Of a stretch of DNA of 8,887 nt, positions 5,675 through 8,887 are shown piece by piece. Made by a program: the position numbers and the translations under genes. The stretch comes from an uncultured Pseudomonas sp. (GTDB taxonomy: Bacteria > Pseudomonadota > Gammaproteobacteria > Pseudomonadales > Pseudomonadaceae): contig CALTWF010000149.1 in assembly GCA_943912755.1 (NCBI GenBank), forward strand, positions 1-8,887. Reading direction: 5' to 3'. The notes below the pieces were generated by a model. The model did not search any database and was not told the origin of the DNA. It was given only the letters and a program-made list of their open reading frames with translations. How positions within the stretch are numbered: position 1 is the first letter of the stretch; the number at the start of each line of letters is the position of its first letter.

Positions 5675-6180
5675 GCTGCGCCTGGTGTCGAATCCTTCGG
5701 CCCTGCGGGCCTGCGCGCTGCGCTTGCACTCCAGGGGAACGGCTTGCAGCCGATCCCCGCCGCGCGTTGCTTGGCGCCCCTGACAGCCGCCGAACAGGTT
5801 GCACCTGATCGGCCTTCGCGCCTGCGGCGCTGCGCGCTTCGCTTGCGTAGGGGCGGCGCCATCTGCGGCCGTTGCCACAAGCGCCGTCTTCCCTCGCTCA
5901 TCACCTCATCCGCGACTGTAGCCCGCGCCCGTGTGCCGTCAAGGCGCGCCGGGCCGTGTCCTCGCTGCGCTGCGGGCCGCACCAACCCGGCGCTCGCTTC
6001 CTTGACTGCCCCCGGCCACGGACTCCCTTTCGTCGCGGGCGATGAACTCAGGAAAGACGGTGGCAACGAGGCCGGCCCAGGTCTCCGCGCCGACCCCACC
6101 GGAAAGCCGAAAGGCGGGCTCCGAATCTAGGAATCCGGTGTGCGGTTTCAACAGCAAACCCTTATGTCAGGAGTAACACC
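5675..6180 (+). promoter_or_regulatory. Long non-coding leader of parB with partial copy of the repeated module
   Basis: These 506 bases contain no supported gene. The first part, 5675-5727, repeats 4974-5027 at 49 of 54 aligned positions, but the later 52-bp and 57-bp blocks of the other leaders are missing. A long hairpin follows: 5734-5744 with 5748-5758, ten pairs around one A-A mismatch. Further on there is GGTC 6080-6083 with GACC 6092-6095. CACCGG 6097-6102 pairs with CCGGTG 6135-6140 and encloses a GCC-GAAA-GGC hairpin (6106-6115). AGGAG at 6169-6173 is the parB ribosome site. The size and structure suggest a regulatory RNA leader, but I see no promoter I would defend and no known riboswitch. 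Confidence 0.5.
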
Positions 6181-8241
6181 ATGAACGCGATTACCCAAAC
6201 CGAAACCCTCGCCATCCACACCGCCAGCGCGCTGGAAGTGGCCGACCCGGCCAAGAATCTGATTCTTGTCCCGCTGTCGCAGTTGCTGCCGCGCCAGTCC
6301 AAGCGCAACGTGCGCAAGACCCCGCGCATGTCCATCCCCGAACTGGCCGCCAGCGTCGCGCGCGTCGGCTTGCTGCAAAACCTTGTCGTCATCCTCGCCG
6401 CCGATGGCGAGCATTACGAAGTCGTCGCCGGAGGTCGCAGGCTGGCCGCCTTGAAGCTGCTGGCGAAGAAGAAGCGCATCGCCAAGGACTGGAACGTGCC
6501 GTGCCTGCTGGTGGCGGACGGCAGCGCCCGCACCGCGAGCCTCACCGAGAACGTGCAGCGCGAGGCCATGCATCCCGCCGACCAGTTCGAGGCGTTCGCA
6601 GCGCTGGTCGCCGAAGGCCGCCCCATTGAGGACATTGCCGCCGATTTCAGCGTCACCCCGCTGGTGGTGCAGCGCCGCCTGAAACTCGCCAACGTCTCGC
6701 CGCGCCTGATGACCGACTACCGCGCCGGTGCCGTCACGCTGGAACAGTTGATGGCCCTTGCCATCACCGACGACCACGCCGCGCAGGAAGCCGCGTTCTA
6801 CGATGCGCCGACATGGCAGCGCAGCCCGCACAACCTGCGCGACCGTCTGACCGAACGCGAAATCGACGCCTACCGGCATCCGCTGGTGCGCTTTGTCGGG
6901 CTGGACGGCTACGAGCAGGAAGGCGGTGGCATCCGCCGCGACCTGTTCGCGGAGGGCGACAAAGGCGTGTATCTGACCGATGCCGCACTGCTGGAACGGC
7001 TGGCGCAGGACAAGCTGGCAGGTATCGCCGCCAAGGTGCAGGCCGAGGGCTGGGCGTGGGTGGATGCCACGCCGGGCATGACCCATGCCGATCTGCAAGC
7101 CTTCCAGCGTGCGCCAAGGGAACGCCGCAGTCCGAACAAGCGCGACGCGCAGCGCATCGAGAAGCTGCAAACCAAGCTGCACGAACTGGCCGAAGCCGTG
7201 GATGCCGCGCTGGACGACGAAGACGAAGAAAAGGCCGATGCCTTGCAGGAAGAAGGCGAACGCCTGGGCGAGCAGTTGCAGGCGCTGGAAGATGGCTTGC
7301 TGGACTATGCGGCCAACGTGAAGGCCGCAGCCGGTGCCATTGTCACCATCGACCGCGACGGGCAGGCCGCGATTCATCGCGGGCTGCTGCGCGAAGCCGA
7401 AGCCAAGGCGCTGCGCACGCTGGAACGCTTGCGGCAGGGTTTCGGCAGCGCGGAAGGCGAAGCCGGGAACGACGACGAAGGCGAGGACGCCGAGCAGCTC
7501 AGGGCCGCGAGCCTGTCCGACCGGCTGGCGCAGCGCTTGAGCGCGCACCGCACCGCCGCGCTGCAAATCGAAGTCGCCCGGCATCCGCAAGTCGCGCTGG
7601 CCGCGCTGGTGCATGGCATGGTGCAGAGCGTCTTGCAGGACAACCACTACGGCCACGACTTGCCGCTGGGCGTGAGCCTGAAAGTGCAAGACCGGCTGGA
7701 AGGCATGGCCCCCGACTGGCCCGAGTCGCCCGCCGCCGTCGCCCTGCGCGAGTTGCAGCAGGTCGCGGGCGAAGCGCTGCCGCAGGACAGCGCCGAACTG
7801 TTCGCCGCGCTGCTGGCGATGGAGCAAGGCGAGCTGGTGCGATTGCTGGCCGTGTGCGTGGCCGCCAGCGTGGACGTGGTAACGCCCCGCGCCACGTCGC
7901 ACCAGCCCGGCGCGGAACTGGCGCGAGCGGTCGGGCTGGACATGGCCGCATGGTGGCAGCCGAGCGCCGAAGGCTACTTCAACCACATCCCCAAGGCCGC
8001 GATTCTGGATGCCGTGCAGCAGTTCGCACCGTTGCACGTCACCCGGCTGGCGAAGCTCAAGAAGGCCGACATTGCCAGCGAGGCCGAACGGCTGGCCGAT
8101 GGCACCGGCTGGATGCCCGCCGTGTTCAAGGCCGAGGACGAGGCGGTGCAGGCAGGTGCGCAGGAAGAAGCGCAGGAAGCTGACGCAGAGGCCGACGCCG
8201 AAACGGAGGAAGTGGTAGAAGCGGAAACGCTGGCGGCATGA
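6181..8241 (+). CDS. parB: Large ParB/Spo0J-family protein (ParB N-terminal domain)
   Basis: This 686-residue protein has a ParB N-terminal domain at about 25-130. It carries the two nucleotide-binding boxes typical of ParB CTPases, GGRR (84-87) and ENVQR (123-127). A helix-turn-helix region lies at about 147-172 (IEDIAADFSVTPLVVQRRLKLANVS). ParB proteins bind parS-like sites, spread as CTP-dependent clamps and act with ParA in segregation. No parA gene is visible here. The protein is about twice the usual ParB length (300-350). Residues 200-650 are a long extension that includes a charged, coiled-coil-like stretch (about 323-372) and an acidic tail rich in E, D and A. Such long forms are, as I recall, typical of ICEs. 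ATG 6181 follows AGGAG (6169-6173) by seven bases. The leader is about 500 bases and a terminator follows at 8260-8290. Chromosome-like partitioning or control of other element genes are both possible roles. Confidence 0.92.
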   Translation: MNAITQTETLAIHTASALEVADPAKNLILVPLSQLLPRQSKRNVRKTPRMSIPELAASVARVGLLQNLVVILAADGEHYEVVAGGRRLAALKLLAKKKRIAKDWNVPCLLVADGSARTASLTENVQREAMHPADQFEAFAALVAEGRPIEDIAADFSVTPLVVQRRLKLANVSPRLMTDYRAGAVTLEQLMALAITDDHAAQEAAFYDAPTWQRSPHNLRDRLTEREIDAYRHPLVRFVGLDGYEQEGGGIRRDLFAEGDKGVYLTDAALLERLAQDKLAGIAAKVQAEGWAWVDATPGMTHADLQAFQRAPRERRSPNKRDAQRIEKLQTKLHELAEAVDAALDDEDEEKADALQEEGERLGEQLQALEDGLLDYAANVKAAAGAIVTIDRDGQAAIHRGLLREAEAKALRTLERLRQGFGSAEGEAGNDDEGEDAEQLRAASLSDRLAQRLSAHRTAALQIEVARHPQVALAALVHGMVQSVLQDNHYGHDLPLGVSLKVQDRLEGMAPDWPESPAAVALRELQQVAGEALPQDSAELFAALLAMEQGELVRLLAVCVAASVDVVTPRATSHQPGAELARAVGLDMAAWWQPSAEGYFNHIPKAAILDAVQQFAPLHVTRLAKLKKADIASEAERLADGTGWMPAVFKAEDEAVQAGAQEEAQEADAEADAETEEVVEAETLAA

Positions 8242-8259
8242 GGTAGCCATGCGAAACAT

Positions 8260-8290
8260 GGCCCCGGCGCAGGCCGCGCCGGGGCCTTTT
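8260..8290 (+). terminator. Intrinsic terminator after parB
   Basis: An 11-bp perfect GC-rich stem, 8260-8270 with 8276-8286, has a 5-nt loop and is followed by TTTT (8287-8290). It starts 18 bases after the parB stop. The T-tract is short, but the stem is very strong. Confidence 0.85.
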
Positions 8291-8303
8291 GCCGTGGTGG
8301 CAA

Positions 8304-8502
8304 AAACCGGGCACGGCGTGCCCGCCGCGCCCGGTTTCAACGGCCAAAAGCAAAACCGCCACGCCGCCGCCTTGGGTCAGGCGGCGGCGTGGCGGCGCAC
8401 AAGCGCGCTTGTGCGGGAACGGCCCAAGATGCAGCGGCGTGGCACGCCGCCCGACTCTTGAAGGCGCCCCACCACCAGGGCGGCACGCGGGGCTACGCCC
8501 CG
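8304..8502. repeat. Dense series of perfect inverted repeats downstream of parB
   Basis: No gene is supported here. Five perfect inverted repeats follow one another: 8304-8312/8329-8337 (9 bp), 8356-8372/8379-8395 (17 bp, 6-nt loop), the 20-bp uninterrupted palindrome 8396-8415, 8434-8440/8444-8450 (7 bp, 3-nt loop) and 8488-8493/8497-8502 (6 bp, 3-nt loop). Read on the minus strand, the first ends in TTTTTG and the second in TTTTGCTTTT, so both could stop leftward transcription. Alternatives are a structured RNA, or a replication or transfer origin. The sequence alone does not choose between them. Confidence 0.7.
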
Positions 8503-8887
8503 GCTTGCTGAGGCAGGTTGTGCAGAAGCGTGCCGTCCTCAACGCTGGCGGTTCTTGCCCATCACGTCACGAAGGACGGTTCACGGACAACCCGCCCGGC
8601 ATCGCTATGGAGCTTCCACACCACGCCTCAAGACCGGCACAGCAAGGTACGGCTGGGGCGTTCCCGCCAGTCGTCGGGTGGTTGACCTGGCCCGCGTCAG
8701 GGGGCGAGCCGGAGCAGCCATCGTGCGGGGATGCCGAGCCGGCCATAGCGCCTTCCGGGGCGGTTCGGCCCAAGGCGTCCTTGGTTTGTTGTGAATCCTG
8801 GCGGTGGCGCGGCTGCGCCTCGGGCTTCAGGACTGCAACCGTCCGGCGAAAACAATTTCCCCGCCGCTGCGCGGCTTCCTCGCGCAG
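8503..8887 (+). other. Gene-free stretch with predicted RNA stems, probably leader of the next gene
   Basis: I see no credible coding sequence. Strong pairings are 8529-8539 with 8573-8585 (11 pairs around a 2-nt bulge), 8733-8737 with 8765-8769, 8770-8775 with 8779-8784 (followed by TTTGTT, a possible weak terminator), and 8796-8800 with 8828-8832 enclosing 8806-8810/8815-8819. The last is 8863-8867 with 8871-8875. Like the parB leader, this looks like a long non-coding leader or small RNA that runs out of the window. Confidence 0.4.

Noticed and set aside
5639..6130. 163-aa open frame upstream of parB
   Set aside because: It starts inside a terminator, crosses repeated leader sequence, and has low-complexity arginine/alanine composition.
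6148..8340. 730-aa open frame on the minus strand opposite parB
   Set aside because: It is an antisense shadow of a high-GC gene. Its composition is rich in R, G, A, Q and H, it shows no domain, and the plus strand has unmistakable ParB motifs.
8249..8461. 70-aa open frame just after parB
   Set aside because: It runs through the parB terminator and the perfect inverted repeats, and has no recognisable protein feature.
8555..8794. 79-aa open frame starting at TTG
   Set aside because: It has no ribosome binding site, an arginine- and glycine-rich shadow composition, and overlaps predicted RNA stems.
1..8887. tRNA or rRNA genes
   Set aside because: I saw no cloverleaf-like sequence or CCA-ended tRNA 3' region and no rRNA sequence. 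The insertion is not at a tRNA gene.

Overview
The window looks like the left boundary of an integrative and conjugative element (ICE) in a high-GC gammaproteobacterium, most likely a Pseudomonas. Bases 1-689 are the 3' end of chromosomal ilvD, with a Pseudomonas-like protein sequence, followed by a strong intrinsic terminator at 707-738. Everything after that is accessory. The tyrosine recombinase and the order int, YhcG-type nuclease, Xre regulator, RadC-like protein, small zinc-motif protein, large ParB resemble, from memory, the left end of Tn4371-family ICEs. No database comparison was possible.

Layout: 741-915 is the non-coding end of the element, with two short inverted repeats. int (916-2115) overlaps a DUF1016/YhcG-type PD-(D/E)XK nuclease gene (2112-3266) by ATGA. 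This pair converges tail-to-tail on a minus-strand Xre-family regulator (3279-3977). The regulator is divergent from the rest of the module. Its upstream region carries three CGACAG motifs spaced exactly 11 bp apart, overlapping a possible plus-strand promoter at 4050-4078. Then come radC-like (4444-4950), an unrecognised 131-aa protein with a CxxC...CxxH motif (5225-5620) and a 686-aa ParB-like protein (6181-8241). A stretch without genes (8242-8887) holds a terminator and a dense series of perfect hairpins.

The most interesting signal is in the gaps between genes. The leaders of radC and of the 131-aa gene are copies of one module. They share a 52-bp identical block, a hairpin with a compensatory base-pair change (U-A to C-G), and a 55/57-identical block whose hairpin takes in the first G(s) of the Shine-Dalgarno sequence. 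A third, partial copy follows the terminator in front of parB. Each of the two genes before parB ends in an intrinsic terminator, and the next copy of the module starts immediately after it. This suggests an RNA-level control system, either post-transcriptional or antitermination, for the maintenance genes of the element. It may correspond to, or extend, the 'radC' RNA motif reported from comparative genomics. A covariance-model search would decide this.

Inferred working model: int and its coupled nuclease act in integration and establishment. The Xre protein represses its own gene and a rightward promoter that feeds the radC / zinc protein / parB block, and the repeated RNA leaders set the output of each cistron.
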